IMG/VR virus record: IMGVR_UViG_3300028535_000182
Location: 1-44,443 of that record
Source of the DNA: a virus
Direction: 5' to 3' (one strand)
DNA: 44,443 nucleotides
Made by a program: the position numbers and the translations under genes. The notes under the pieces are model-generated. The model was not told the origin of the DNA. It searched no databases and saw only the letters and a program-made list of their open reading frames with translations. Numbering within the stretch: the first letter of the stretch is position 1; every line of letters begins with the position of its first letter. Of this stretch, positions 1 through 5,894 are shown one piece after another.

Positions 1-198
1 TGGCTTGGTAATGAAATCTTTTTTTTTCTGAGAGGTGATGACAGGCCCCCAGGTGAGCGAATCACCACCCGGGTAATAAAATACCCCCAGAGCAACGATG
101 AAGCAACCGCCATATCGTGTTTCTCATATTTGAAAAATTTGCACAAAAAAGTAAGCCTAGGTTGTATTTCCGAGATTCAAAAAATTTTGCACAGTTAA
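1..198 (+). CDS. Possible C-terminal end of a gene cut by the left edge
   Basis: Frame 1 is open from the first base to a TAA at 196-198 (65 codons). I recognise no family. Against it, the stretch is much more GC-rich than the rest of the window and uses many C- or G-ending codons unlike its neighbours. The opposite strand is also open from an ATG at 113 to the left edge (37 codons). Both may be accidental openness in a structured noncoding element. Weakly supported. Confidence 0.25.
   Translation, partial: WLGNEIFFFLRGDDRPPGERITTRVIKYPQSNDEATAISCFSYLKNLHKKVSLGCISEIQKILHS
52..86. other. Two tandem hairpins in a GC-rich island
   Basis: GGTGA (52-56) pairs with TCACC (62-66) across a GCGAA loop, and GGGTA (71-75) pairs with TACCC (82-86) across ATAAAA. 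Neither is followed by a T-run, so they are not obvious terminators. Downstream, AAAAATTTGCACA (133-145) recurs in near-identical form at 179-193. This could be a structured RNA or a regulatory region before the next gene. Confidence 0.35.
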
Positions 199-238
199 AA
201 AATTACCCGTATACACCCCTTTATAACTTACTTTTAAA

Positions 239-245
239 TTAAATA
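239..245 (+). promoter_or_regulatory. Late-type promoter box TTAAATA
   Basis: The box resembles the T4 late -10 element TATAAATA. It ends 3 nt before the ATG at 249 and 6 nt before a second in-frame ATG at 252. No Shine-Dalgarno is present, so the transcript would be leaderless or nearly so. Confidence 0.5.
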
Positions 246-248
246 TAG

Positions 249-779
249 ATGATGGCTAACACAGATTATTTAAAACCAATAGCAAGATCTGAAGTTACTG
301 TTACTGAAGGTGTTTCTTGGGACATGATAGGCTCTATATCAGACAAAGACGAGTATGGAGCGAGAACAAGTGATCCATTGGTTGCTATTCATAAAATGGC
401 TGACCTTGCTGGTAAAAAAGTTACTAATATGTTAATATGGAGTAACTTTACTAACGCAGACATTCAGAACAATACAGGGATCGTAGGCATTGAAGTTAAA
501 GTATACTCAAAGAAGTATGGGCGAGTTATTGACAAGACTGTGCAATTGTATAAAGACTCTGCTCTTATAGGTACGAACAAAGCACAGGCATCAGTAAAGA
601 ATACTATAACATATGGAAGTAGCACCGATCTATGGGACACTACAGGTTTGGTATTAACAAGTGCACCGTTTAGTTTAAATGGATTGTCTGTTGCTGTTCA
701 AATGGCAAGTGGGGAAATGCCACACAATGATAGTTGTATTATTGATACTGTTCATATGAAAGTTCACTATTCCACATAA
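249..779 (+). CDS. Putative virion-associated beta-structured protein
   Basis: Predicted 175-176 aa protein with no signal peptide or membrane segment. The C-terminal half follows a pattern seen in phage particle and tail-associated beta proteins: a YGSSTDLWDTT turn near residue 120, then a stretch on a feature being inside a recorded set, then a final strand ending IDTVHMKVHYST. ATG codons at 249 and 252 are both possible; the second is better spaced from the upstream late box. The gene is isolated on the plus strand and faces the microprotein array. A particle location is inferred from the pattern only. Confidence 0.4.
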   Translation: MMANTDYLKPIARSEVTVTEGVSWDMIGSISDKDEYGARTSDPLVAIHKMADLAGKKVTNMLIWSNFTNADIQNNTGIVGIEVKVYSKKYGRVIDKTVQLYKDSALIGTNKAQASVKNTITYGSSTDLWDTTGLVLTSAPFSLNGLSVAVQMASGEMPHNDSCIIDTVHMKVHYST

Positions 780-782
780 CGA

Positions 783-959
783 CTATTTGTTTTTCCAACC
801 TTTGTTTATTTCATCTGACACTAGATAACGCCATATTTTTGTACGAACTTTCTTCCGCCAAGGTCTAAGATCTTTGAAGATCCATATAAGTGTACCGATG
901 CTAAAGCATATTGCTAGAAAATAAAATATTACTTTGAATACTGTTATTAATCCAATCAT
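783..959 (-). CDS. Membrane microprotein, 58 aa (array member 9)
   Basis: The first 28 or so residues are hydrophobic (MIGLITVFKVIFYFLAICF), followed by a basic tail with the RPWRKK motif and a KGWKNK end. This gives one transmembrane segment with a probable cytoplasmic basic tail. Its ATG overlaps the TGA of the preceding microprotein (ATGA), a sign of translational coupling. It is the last gene of the nine-gene array and ends 4 bp from the convergent virion-like gene. Function unknown. Confidence 0.6.
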   Translation of the reverse strand: MIGLITVFKVIFYFLAICFSIGTLIWIFKDLRPWRKKVRTKIWRYLVSDEINKGWKNK

Positions 960-1198
960 CTACCTTGAGTAAGATCCCTTACCCGTTTCTTTCGTAGACG
1001 TTCTGTTCGTTCTTTTTCTTTACCGCTAATAAGCCATACAAATAATATATGAACAACAATAAAGTTAAGCCAGAAGCCATTTGTTGTAAAGCCACCAAAG
1101 AACAGTGGAACACCTACAAACACTATTATCATTAAAAAGAGATACTGATAGATGTATTTTTTTCTATCTTTATCTATTACTAATTGACCCAAACTCAT
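956..1198 (-). CDS. Two-TM membrane microprotein, 80 aa (array member 8)
   Basis: Two hydrophobic segments (about residues 17-37 and 42-60) lie between a charged N-terminus (DKDRKK) and a strongly basic C-terminus (KEKERTERLRKKR). The start at 1198 is chosen because its ATG overlaps the stop of the upstream gene as ATGA; an in-frame ATG at 1231 would lengthen it by 11 residues but lie inside that gene. Function unknown. Confidence 0.65.
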   Translation of the reverse strand: MSLGQLVIDKDRKKYIYQYLFLMIIVFVGVPLFFGGFTTNGFWLNFIVVHILFVWLISGKEKERTERLRKKRVRDLTQGR

Positions 1199-1362
1199 TC
1201 CCAAGATTCCTTTTCTATTGTTGGTTGCCATATAGTATGTCCTTTATACCAAGCCAATCCAAAACCTACACAGGCAAGAAAAACCATTAAGCAAAGGACC
1301 GCTACTGCTTCTTTGAACATTTGTTTATTGCCATTACTAAATTGATTCTTGTTTATTTTCAT
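1195..1362 (-). CDS. Membrane microprotein, 55 aa (array member 7)
   Basis: A polar N-terminus precedes one transmembrane segment (AVAVLCLMVFLACVGFGLAW) and a short tail ending EKESWE. The start at 1362 overlaps the upstream stop as ATGA, which favours it over an internal ATG at 1320. Its own stop overlaps the next start in the same way. Function unknown. Confidence 0.55.
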   Translation of the reverse strand: MKINKNQFSNGNKQMFKEAVAVLCLMVFLACVGFGLAWYKGHTIWQPTIEKESWE

Positions 1363-1451
1363 TTTTCAATCCACGTTACTATGAGTCCAAATGCTACTGA
1401 TACAATCACTAACATAAAAAACCAAAACAGATATGTCATTCCAAACATCAT
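1359..1451 (-). CDS. Membrane microprotein, 30 aa (array member 6)
   Basis: Almost entirely one hydrophobic helix (MMFGMTYLFWFFMLVIVSVA) ending VTWIEK. The ATG at 1451 lies one base after the upstream TAG. An in-frame ATG at 1466 would add five residues and overlap the previous gene. Function unknown. Confidence 0.5.
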   Translation of the reverse strand: MMFGMTYLFWFFMLVIVSVAFGLIVTWIEK

Positions 1452-1452
1452 A

Positions 1453-1536
1453 CTATTTCTTTCCATCCTTTTTAAAAGAGTCATACACGCACCATATAAC
1501 AAAAAGAGGAACGACTATGAGTAAGAACGTGCCCAT
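1453..1536 (-). CDS. Membrane microprotein, 27 aa (array member 5)
   Basis: One hydrophobic helix (MGTFLLIVVPLFVIWCVY) is followed by a basic tail, DSFKKDGKK. The ATG overlaps the preceding TAA as TAATG. The helix-plus-lysine-tail design matches the other array members. Confidence 0.5.
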   Translation of the reverse strand: MGTFLLIVVPLFVIWCVYDSFKKDGKK

Positions 1537-1613
1537 TACCTTTTCCTTCTATAGTCCCATATACACCAGGCTATAAAGCCAATTACTAAAACTACGAATA
1601 CTATTTCAAACAC
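1536..1613 (-). CDS. Membrane microprotein, 25 aa (array member 4)
   Basis: It starts with GTG and encodes a hydrophobic helix (MFEIVFVVLVIGFIAWCIW) with a basic DYRRKR tail. A GAGG Shine-Dalgarno-like stretch precedes the GTG, and the TAA overlaps the next ATG. Very short; support comes from its position in the chain. Confidence 0.45.
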   Translation of the reverse strand: MFEIVFVVLVIGFIAWCIWDYRRKR

Positions 1614-1625
1614 TTTTAATCCTCA

Positions 1626-1691
1626 TCATATATTGCCAACAATGATTGCAAATACTATGAATACAATTACTAATATATAAACAGAGGTCAT
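1626..1691 (-). CDS. Membrane microprotein, 21 aa (array member 3)
   Basis: A bare hydrophobic helix of 21 residues (MTSVYILVIVFIVFAIIVGN plus one), with no charged tail. It begins 6 nt after the upstream stop. It is the shortest member and its reality rests on array context. Confidence 0.4.
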   Translation of the reverse strand: MTSVYILVIVFIVFAIIVGNI

Positions 1692-1697
1692 AGTATC

Positions 1698-1805
1698 TTA
1701 TAATACCCAAACTCCTGCATAGTAGTTGTAACCCAACTGTACAAGTGTTAATACCGCTAGAGTAATAAGAACACCTAATATAATGTTAATAATCCAATTG
1801 CCCAT
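1698..1805 (-). CDS. Membrane microprotein, 35 aa (array member 2)
   Basis: A single hydrophobic helix (NWIINIILGVLITLAVLTLV) is followed by an aromatic C-terminus (YNYYAGVWVL). The ATG lies one base after the TAA of the first array gene. Function unknown. Confidence 0.45.
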   Translation of the reverse strand: MGNWIINIILGVLITLAVLTLVQLGYNYYAGVWVL

Positions 1806-1806
1806 A

Positions 1807-1896
1807 TTAATCCTTAAACAACGACCAGTACAACCATATCAATAATAATATAGGTCCTCCTATAAAAATAATTGGTACGATAATATCTGCTATCAT
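1807..1896 (-). CDS. Membrane microprotein, 29 aa (array member 1)
   Basis: The first gene of the array: a hydrophobic helix (IIVPIIFIGGPILLLIWLYW) ending SLFKD. An AATAAGTA late-like box lies 10 nt upstream of its ATG, so one promoter could serve all nine genes. Confidence 0.45.
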   Translation of the reverse strand: MIADIIVPIIFIGGPILLLIWLYWSLFKD

Positions 1897-1906
1897 ATAA
1901 TACTAG

Positions 1907-1914
1907 TACTTATT
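1907..1914 (-). promoter_or_regulatory. Late-like box AATAAGTA before the microprotein array
   Basis: On the minus strand it lies 10 nt before the first microprotein ATG. It has a G variation on the TAAATA pattern, shared with boxes at 5517 and 12802. Confidence 0.35.
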
Positions 1915-2012
1915 GGGTTATACGGGGTGTTATGGGGTCGATTTAAAATATTACAAGGGAGAGTTATTAAACCAAAAGGAATTAATCCACTTATGTATAG
2001 GAAAGTTCTTTT

Positions 2013-2816
2013 CTATTTTTCTCTTTTTTCCCAACCATCTTTAGACCACACAACACCTTCTCGCCATTTTTTGAGAATCTTATGACTAGTACCATAAAAT
2101 TTTATTGGGTCGGTACCATATGGGCAACGCCAATCGCTATGAATAACAGAATCAATGGCCCACTTGCGTTCTTGGCACCACCAACATTTACGGCATTCAT
2201 ATTCTGTAACTGACGTACAACTATTTGTAATTGTATTAAAACATGGAAACAGTCCTAGCATCCATTGTGCATCAACTAAAACTTTTTTATTAATATCTTT
2301 AAACGGGTGGCAAACACCAACACCATACAAAGGTTTTTTAGTTTTGGCTATCTGTCCCGGAGATCGATTATCGTCTTGGCGAACGTACCAACTGTCTGGT
2401 TCAACAAAAGTAAATGTATCGTCTGGATTAGCAGTTAGTCCCCACCAACATTTAAATTCATGTGCTGACCAGTTGTTTTCTTCTCTAATCTCTTTGTATA
2501 GTCCTTCGAGCAATGAGCCTTTTGTTGTTCCGATGTGTTCATGGCTAACTCGAAATCGTTGGTAAATGTTAATATCAGGAAATTCTCTCCTCATATGTTT
2601 AACAACTAAACTTCCACGATACAATGCACATGGGTCATATGGATAAGCACAGTGACCACAATATACAGGAATGTTCAAATCCTTTTCTCGTATCTGACAA
2701 CATAACATATACATTAGTGTTGCCGAATCCATTCCGCCACTAACTGAGATGTAGATACCTTTAGTACCTTCAGGAATGGTTGCTTCAAGTGTTCCGAATT
2801 TTGTTTTAACTTCCAT
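2013..2816 (-). CDS. QueC-like PP-loop ATPase
   Basis: The N-terminus carries the PP-loop of N-type ATP pyrophosphatases (SGGMDS, residues 26-31). The C-terminal third has four cysteines spaced C-x7-C-x2-C-x2-C (ending CRKCWWCQER), matching the zinc site of QueC, which makes the 7-deazaguanine precursor preQ0 using ATP. At 267 aa it is longer than a typical QueC and its middle is divergent. No queD, queE or folE is recognisable in the window, so the substrate may differ. Its start overlaps the upstream cupin gene by 11 bp, so the two are co-transcribed. Confidence 0.55.
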   Translation of the reverse strand: MEVKTKFGTLEATIPEGTKGIYISVSGGMDSATLMYMLCCQIREKDLNIPVYCGHCAYPYDPCALYRGSLVVKHMRREFPDINIYQRFRVSHEHIGTTKGSLLEGLYKEIREENNWSAHEFKCWWGLTANPDDTFTFVEPDSWYVRQDDNRSPGQIAKTKKPLYGVGVCHPFKDINKKVLVDAQWMLGLFPCFNTITNSCTSVTEYECRKCWWCQERKWAIDSVIHSDWRCPYGTDPIKFYGTSHKILKKWREGVVWSKDGWEKREK

Positions 2817-3129
2817 ATATCATTAAAAAATATAATTCTTCTTTTCCGTCATTCCAAACTTCGTGTGTGGTTCCGTCCGGTACTAAAACTATATCGCCTG
2901 GTTTAACATTAACTTTTGGGTTCTCGTCTAGTTGCATTATGCCTGTTCCCCTTACAAACATATATATTTCTTCATGACCGGAGTGTTTATGTCTATAAGA
3001 ATCACAGTTAGGCTTTATAGTCATACCAGATAACACCATTGTTTTTAGAGTTTCGTTGTCAACAACTGTATAGTTTGATTTGTTTACAGTTGTTTTTCCA
3101 TCAGTATTCCAATCGCCGGATAGTTTCAT
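2806..3129 (-). CDS. Small cupin-domain protein
   Basis: Single-domain cupin of 107 aa. Motif 1 is visible as HKHSGHEE (residues 47-54) followed by a glycine turn, and motif 2 as PGDIVLVPDGTTHEVWN (77-93) with H89. These residues bind a metal in the family. The start at 3129 is chosen because an ATTAAATA box lies 5 nt upstream; a longer frame reaching 3201 would contain this promoter. Cupins of this size are often sugar or small-molecule isomerases or sensors. Pairing with the PP-loop ATPase suggests a shared small-molecule role. Confidence 0.65.
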   Translation of the reverse strand: MKLSGDWNTDGKTTVNKSNYTVVDNETLKTMVLSGMTIKPNCDSYRHKHSGHEEIYMFVRGTGIMQLDENPKVNVKPGDIVLVPDGTTHEVWNDGKEELYFLMIYGS

Positions 3130-3134
3130 ACTGA

Positions 3135-3142
3135 TATTTAAT
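3135..3142 (-). promoter_or_regulatory. Late-type promoter box ATTAAATA
   Basis: Lies 5 nt before the cupin ATG on the minus strand, with no Shine-Dalgarno between them. Confidence 0.5.
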
Positions 3143-3210
3143 TGACAAAACACCATGGCACGAAAAATATGCGTAAGAAATGTGTACATACTTGTACGCA
3201 TTAACGAAGT

Positions 3211-3217
3211 CTAAATA
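3211..3217 (+). promoter_or_regulatory. Late-type promoter box CTAAATA
   Basis: Lies 8 nt before the ATG at 3226 and matches the TAAATA core seen before many genes of the window. Confidence 0.5.
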
Positions 3218-3225
3218 CACATATT

Positions 3226-3414
3226 ATGAAATGGGCACTAGTGATGTATTTTTTTTATTTTGGACCGTGGGGCGGTTGGGGAGAAACGGATAGACGTTAT
3301 TATCCAGATCAGCAATCTTGTATAGAAGCACAAAAAATCTTTGAAGAAGATAATCTACAATTTGAGCACGTGCTGGCTCGAATTAAAATTAGATGTGAGG
3401 AAATAAAAGACTAA
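3226..3414 (+). CDS. Small hydrophobic-start cysteine protein, 62 aa
   Basis: Begins MKWALVMYFFYFGPWGGWGE, a short hydrophobic stretch that could be a signal peptide or membrane anchor. A mature part follows with two cysteines about 25 residues apart (SCIEAQKIF and IRCEEIKD). It is a tandem paralogue of the next gene, which shares the MKWAL start. The two-cysteine layout also resembles genes at 10673, 11456 and 11787. Function unknown; a periplasmic disulfide protein is possible. Confidence 0.55.
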   Translation: MKWALVMYFFYFGPWGGWGETDRRYYPDQQSCIEAQKIFEEDNLQFEHVLARIKIRCEEIKD

Positions 3415-3415
3415 T

Positions 3416-3619
3416 ATGAAATGGGCATTAATTGTATATTTTTTTGTAGCACCGGGAATATGGAAGGATGCCGAGTCATTAGGATACGACGGGTGGTATA
3501 GAATGTTTTTCGATTCAGAAAACATTTGTAAACAATACGAAAGACGGTTCAACGAGACGCCATCTGTAAGAATTAAAGGTGTGTGTGAACTTTCTATAGC
3601 ACCAGATTACTTAAAATAA
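3416..3619 (+). CDS. Small hydrophobic-start cysteine protein, 67 aa (paralogue)
   Basis: Starts MKWALIVYFFVAPG, nearly identical to the previous gene at DNA and protein level, then diverges. Two cysteines (NICKQYERRF and KGVCELS) keep the same approximate spacing. It begins one base after the previous stop. This looks like a tandem duplication with fast divergence of the exported part. Function unknown. Confidence 0.55.
   Translation: MKWALIVYFFVAPGIWKDAESLGYDGWYRMFFDSENICKQYERRFNETPSVRIKGVCELSIAPDYLK
3616..3619 (+). other. Promoter-stop overlap
   Basis: The ATAAATA box at 3616-3622 includes the TAA stop of the gene at 3416, so the late promoter is embedded in the end of the upstream coding region. 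The same compact arrangement occurs at 5517-5523. Confidence 0.4.
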
Positions 3620-3622
3620 ATA
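3616..3622 (+). promoter_or_regulatory. Late-type promoter box ATAAATA
   Basis: Lies 5 nt before the ATG at 3628 (context ATAAATATTGGCATG). It overlaps the stop codon of the previous gene. Confidence 0.55.
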
Positions 3623-3627
3623 TTGGC

Positions 3628-4392
3628 ATGAAGCCAAAATATCATCTAAGCAATGGATGTAGTTTCAGTACGAAAAAAGCCTTCTTAAATTGTCATCAAC
3701 GATTAAGTGAACTGTTAGGATTAGAACCTACTATTCAATTGGCCAAAGGTGGTAGAGGCAACGATAGGATGGTAACCACTACCATGCATTGGTTCTACAA
3801 GAACCCAGAACGATTTGCAGACACATTTGTTTCAATAGGATGGACATCTGGGCATCGTTGGGATTTTATACACGGACCAACAGATACAACCACAAAAGGT
3901 ATAAAAGGAGAAATTGCAAAGTTTTCTCACCAATGGGGTACTTGGAGGCTGTGGGAAAATGATCGTATTGCACGTGACCCTGACATAGACATTAATCTTG
4001 CATCAGCAGTAAGACTTTACACTAACATTCTTACGTTACAATATTTTTTTAAGTACCATAAGATCCCTTATGTAATGTATTGGGCATTAACAAACGACTT
4101 GCCGGAAGATGGTGATTTAAAAGTATTAAAGGACCAAATAGATCGTAAACACTTTATGAACTTCGAAACGTCAGATCATGTAAAAGAAAACATAAAAATA
4201 TACAATGAGATGAAACAAAAGCCAGATAAAGTGACAATTCCTAACAAAGAGTATGTGCAATCACATTTTGAGTTTTGTGCTTTCCACGGATGGACTTTGC
4301 GAGTTAACGACGCACACCCTAATAAAGAAGGACATCACGAATGGGCAAACTTATTACAGCACTTTATAGTCGAAAATAAAATTATTTGTTGA
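3628..4392 (+). CDS. SGNH-hydrolase-like protein
   Basis: The N-terminus SNGCSFS (residues 8-14) resembles the phage variant of SGNH block I, where the nucleophilic serine sits in a GCS turn. GGRGNDRM (41-48) fits block II-III glycine and asparagine positions, and the C-terminal DAHPNKEGHHEWA supplies an Asp-x-x-His pair as in block V. Such proteins may remove acyl groups from glycans or lipids. The family is inferred from motif order only. It has its own late-type promoter. Confidence 0.5.
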   Translation: MKPKYHLSNGCSFSTKKAFLNCHQRLSELLGLEPTIQLAKGGRGNDRMVTTTMHWFYKNPERFADTFVSIGWTSGHRWDFIHGPTDTTTKGIKGEIAKFSHQWGTWRLWENDRIARDPDIDINLASAVRLYTNILTLQYFFKYHKIPYVMYWALTNDLPEDGDLKVLKDQIDRKHFMNFETSDHVKENIKIYNEMKQKPDKVTIPNKEYVQSHFEFCAFHGWTLRVNDAHPNKEGHHEWANLLQHFIVENKIIC

Positions 4393-4419
4393 GGCAATTT
4401 ATATTAAAATAGTAAAAAA

Positions 4420-4426
4420 ATAAATA
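4420..4426 (+). promoter_or_regulatory. Late-type promoter box ATAAATA
   Basis: Lies 5 nt before the protease ATG (context ATAAATATTAGTATG), almost the same sequence as the box at 3616. Confidence 0.55.
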
Positions 4427-4431
4427 TTAGT

Positions 4432-5520
4432 ATGAAAAGATTTATTCCATTCATACTAATTTTATTGTTTTCTACGGTATCTTTCGCAGGACATCTAGAC
4501 TCAAAATGGGAAAGAACATTTAATAGTGTTGTTTTGGTTACTAGTGAAACAGTTTTAACAAAAGCGCCAATAACGGAGCCAGTACCGGATATTTTTGAAA
4601 ATGGTGAGCCTAAACAACCACCACCTTTTCAATCACCAAAATCAATTTTGCCCAAGTTTGTTATGGGAACAGGGTTCTTTATTAATGAAATTCATGTAGT
4701 AACAAATTATCATATTATTAAAAACTTTGATAAAATTAAAATATACGCATATAATCATCCGTTTGAAATAACAGATGTTAAGTTAGTAGGATATGATGCA
4801 GAAATTGATATTGCAGTATTAGAAATCGGAGAAACGGTTGTTCATGATGTTCTTAAATTTTCTAAAGTAGCACCAAAAGTTGGAGATACTGTTTATGCAC
4901 TAGGCCATGGATTAAATCAAGTTTGGTCATTAACAAAAGGCATCTTGAGTTATGATTATAGAAGAAACCCAAATACTAGTTTTGTTCATTATATTCAAAC
5001 AGATGCAGTTATAAATTCAGGAAACTCTGGAGGACCATTACTTAATGAATCCGGTGAAGTATTAGGAGTCAACACTTTATTAATCTCACCAGACAAGTAT
5101 TATGTTGGGTATGGTTATGTAATACCAACTCTATTAGTAGAGCGAGCCGTAAATCAAATTTTGGCAACAGGTACACACGTTAAACCATCAATTGGTATTG
5201 TGATGGGTATTGTTGATGACAAAGAGAAATACAAAAAACTTTTATCTACAAATGTAAAGCACTATTTAGAAGTTAAAGAAGTTATGCCAGATTCCCCAGC
5301 ATTTCTTTTTGGGGTACAAGCAGGCGATATAATAATTTCAATGGATGGGCACGACATTCAAGTAATGCCTAATGTAATTGAAACGTTATGGAAAAGATAC
5401 CCGGGCGATACAATAACCATGAAAGTTTATAGGAATGGCGAATATTTTTTAATTGATGTAGTACTTGGAAAAGCCGAACCTGTAAAAGCAGATGTTTTGC
5501 CGTTCGGTGATACCGAATAA
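4432..5520 (+). CDS. Secreted HtrA/Deg-type serine protease with one PDZ domain
   Basis: A Sec signal peptide (about residues 1-19, ending SFAG) leads into a trypsin-fold domain with the full triad: His94 in TNYH, Asp126 in AEIDIAVL and Ser199 in GNSGGPL. A single PDZ domain follows at about 255-350 (MPDSPAF, GVQAGDII, PGDTITMKVYRNG). It is 362 aa, shorter than two-PDZ DegP and like DegS or one-PDZ HtrA. It should act in the periplasm on misfolded or envelope proteins. A proline-rich insert (PFQSPK region) lies before the protease core. A bacterial-type housekeeping protease is unusual in a phage. Confidence 0.85.
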   Translation: MKRFIPFILILLFSTVSFAGHLDSKWERTFNSVVLVTSETVLTKAPITEPVPDIFENGEPKQPPPFQSPKSILPKFVMGTGFFINEIHVVTNYHIIKNFDKIKIYAYNHPFEITDVKLVGYDAEIDIAVLEIGETVVHDVLKFSKVAPKVGDTVYALGHGLNQVWSLTKGILSYDYRRNPNTSFVHYIQTDAVINSGNSGGPLLNESGEVLGVNTLLISPDKYYVGYGYVIPTLLVERAVNQILATGTHVKPSIGIVMGIVDDKEKYKKLLSTNVKHYLEVKEVMPDSPAFLFGVQAGDIIISMDGHDIQVMPNVIETLWKRYPGDTITMKVYRNGEYFLIDVVLGKAEPVKADVLPFGDTE

Positions 5521-5523
5521 GTA
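5517..5523 (+). promoter_or_regulatory. Late-like box ATAAGTA
   Basis: Overlaps the protease stop codon and lies 5 nt before the ATG at 5529 (context ATAAGTATTAGCATG). Confidence 0.4.
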
Positions 5524-5528
5524 TTAGC

Positions 5529-5618
5529 ATGAAGTTTTACATAATATCAGGATTACTGATGATAGGATTCTTTTTGTTTCTATATATGTTATGGTTACAA
5601 GGAACTCCGGTAGTTTAA
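5529..5618 (+). CDS. Membrane microprotein, 29 aa
   Basis: A single hydrophobic helix (YIISGLLMIGFFLFLYMLWL) followed by QGTPVV. It follows the HtrA gene by 8 bp and has its own late-like box. It resembles the array members at 783-1896. Function unknown. Confidence 0.45.
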   Translation: MKFYIISGLLMIGFFLFLYMLWLQGTPVV

Positions 5619-5630
5619 TAATAACTTTAC

Positions 5631-5659
5631 TTGACATAAAAATAAATTAATATTATAAT
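5631..5659 (+). promoter_or_regulatory. Consensus sigma70 promoter
   Basis: TTGACA (5631-5636), a 17-nt spacer and TATAAT (5654-5659) match the consensus perfectly. The predicted start is at about 5666-5667, the first base of the tRNA-like RNA. Confidence 0.8.
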
Positions 5660-5666
5660 AAGAATT

Positions 5667-5798
5667 GCGGTCTTGGCGGAACTAGGGAGACTTAGATAGC
5701 ATAGACGCGATGGGTTGCTGGCACGAAGTTAGTGTTATTACATTGGAAATTCATCCGTTCGCGAGAACGTAAGGGTTCAACCCCCTTAGACCGTACCA
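5667..5798 (+). ncRNA. Noncanonical tRNA-like RNA with Leu-type ends and an enlarged core
   Basis: Acceptor strands GCGGTCT (5667-5673) and AGACCGT (5788-5794) pair over 7 bp with one G-T, followed by ACCA. The T arm AAGGG/CCCTT around TTCAACC is intact, and CGTTC-GCGA-GAACG is a long variable arm. The 5' part TGGCGGAAC is like tRNA-Leu. At 132 nt it is about 45 nt longer than a tRNA with a long variable arm. GATGG...TCATC could close an anticodon stem over a 30-40 nt loop that holds a further hairpin (TGGCAC/GTGTTA). No clear anticodon can be assigned. It could be an intron-bearing or degenerate tRNA-Leu, or a tRNA mimic; it is too short and lacks motifs for tmRNA. Confidence 0.55.
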
Positions 5799-5813
5799 TA
5801 GGGCCAAAGACCC

Positions 5814-5841
5814 ACCTGGCGTCGTCTTGGTGACGCCAGGT
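5814..5841 (+). terminator. Strong hairpin after the tRNA-like RNA
   Basis: ACCTGGCGTC (5814-5823) pairs perfectly with GACGCCAGGT (5832-5841) around an 8-nt loop. There is no T-run afterwards, so it may be a processing or 3'-protecting structure rather than a classical intrinsic terminator. Confidence 0.5.
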
Positions 5842-5859
5842 TAAACATCCTGGTAGTGG

Positions 5860-5888
5860 TTGACAATTTATTAGTTTTAAAGTAATAT
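5860..5888 (+). promoter_or_regulatory. Sigma70 promoter of clpP
   Basis: TTGACA (5860-5865), a 17-nt spacer and TAATAT (5883-5888). The -10 ends 6 nt before the clpP ATG, so the mRNA would start at about the start codon (leaderless). The host polymerase could read it early. Confidence 0.7.
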
Positions 5889-5894
5889 TAAATT

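Noticed and set aside
2155-2565. Long plus-strand frame across the PP-loop gene
   Set aside because: It lies entirely antisense to the clearly motif-bearing QueC-like gene and has no recognisable protein pattern, promoter box or Shine-Dalgarno.
5667-5798. tmRNA interpretation of the tRNA-like RNA
   Set aside because: It is far shorter than known tmRNAs and lacks a tag-peptide frame and the conserved tmRNA 5' sequence.
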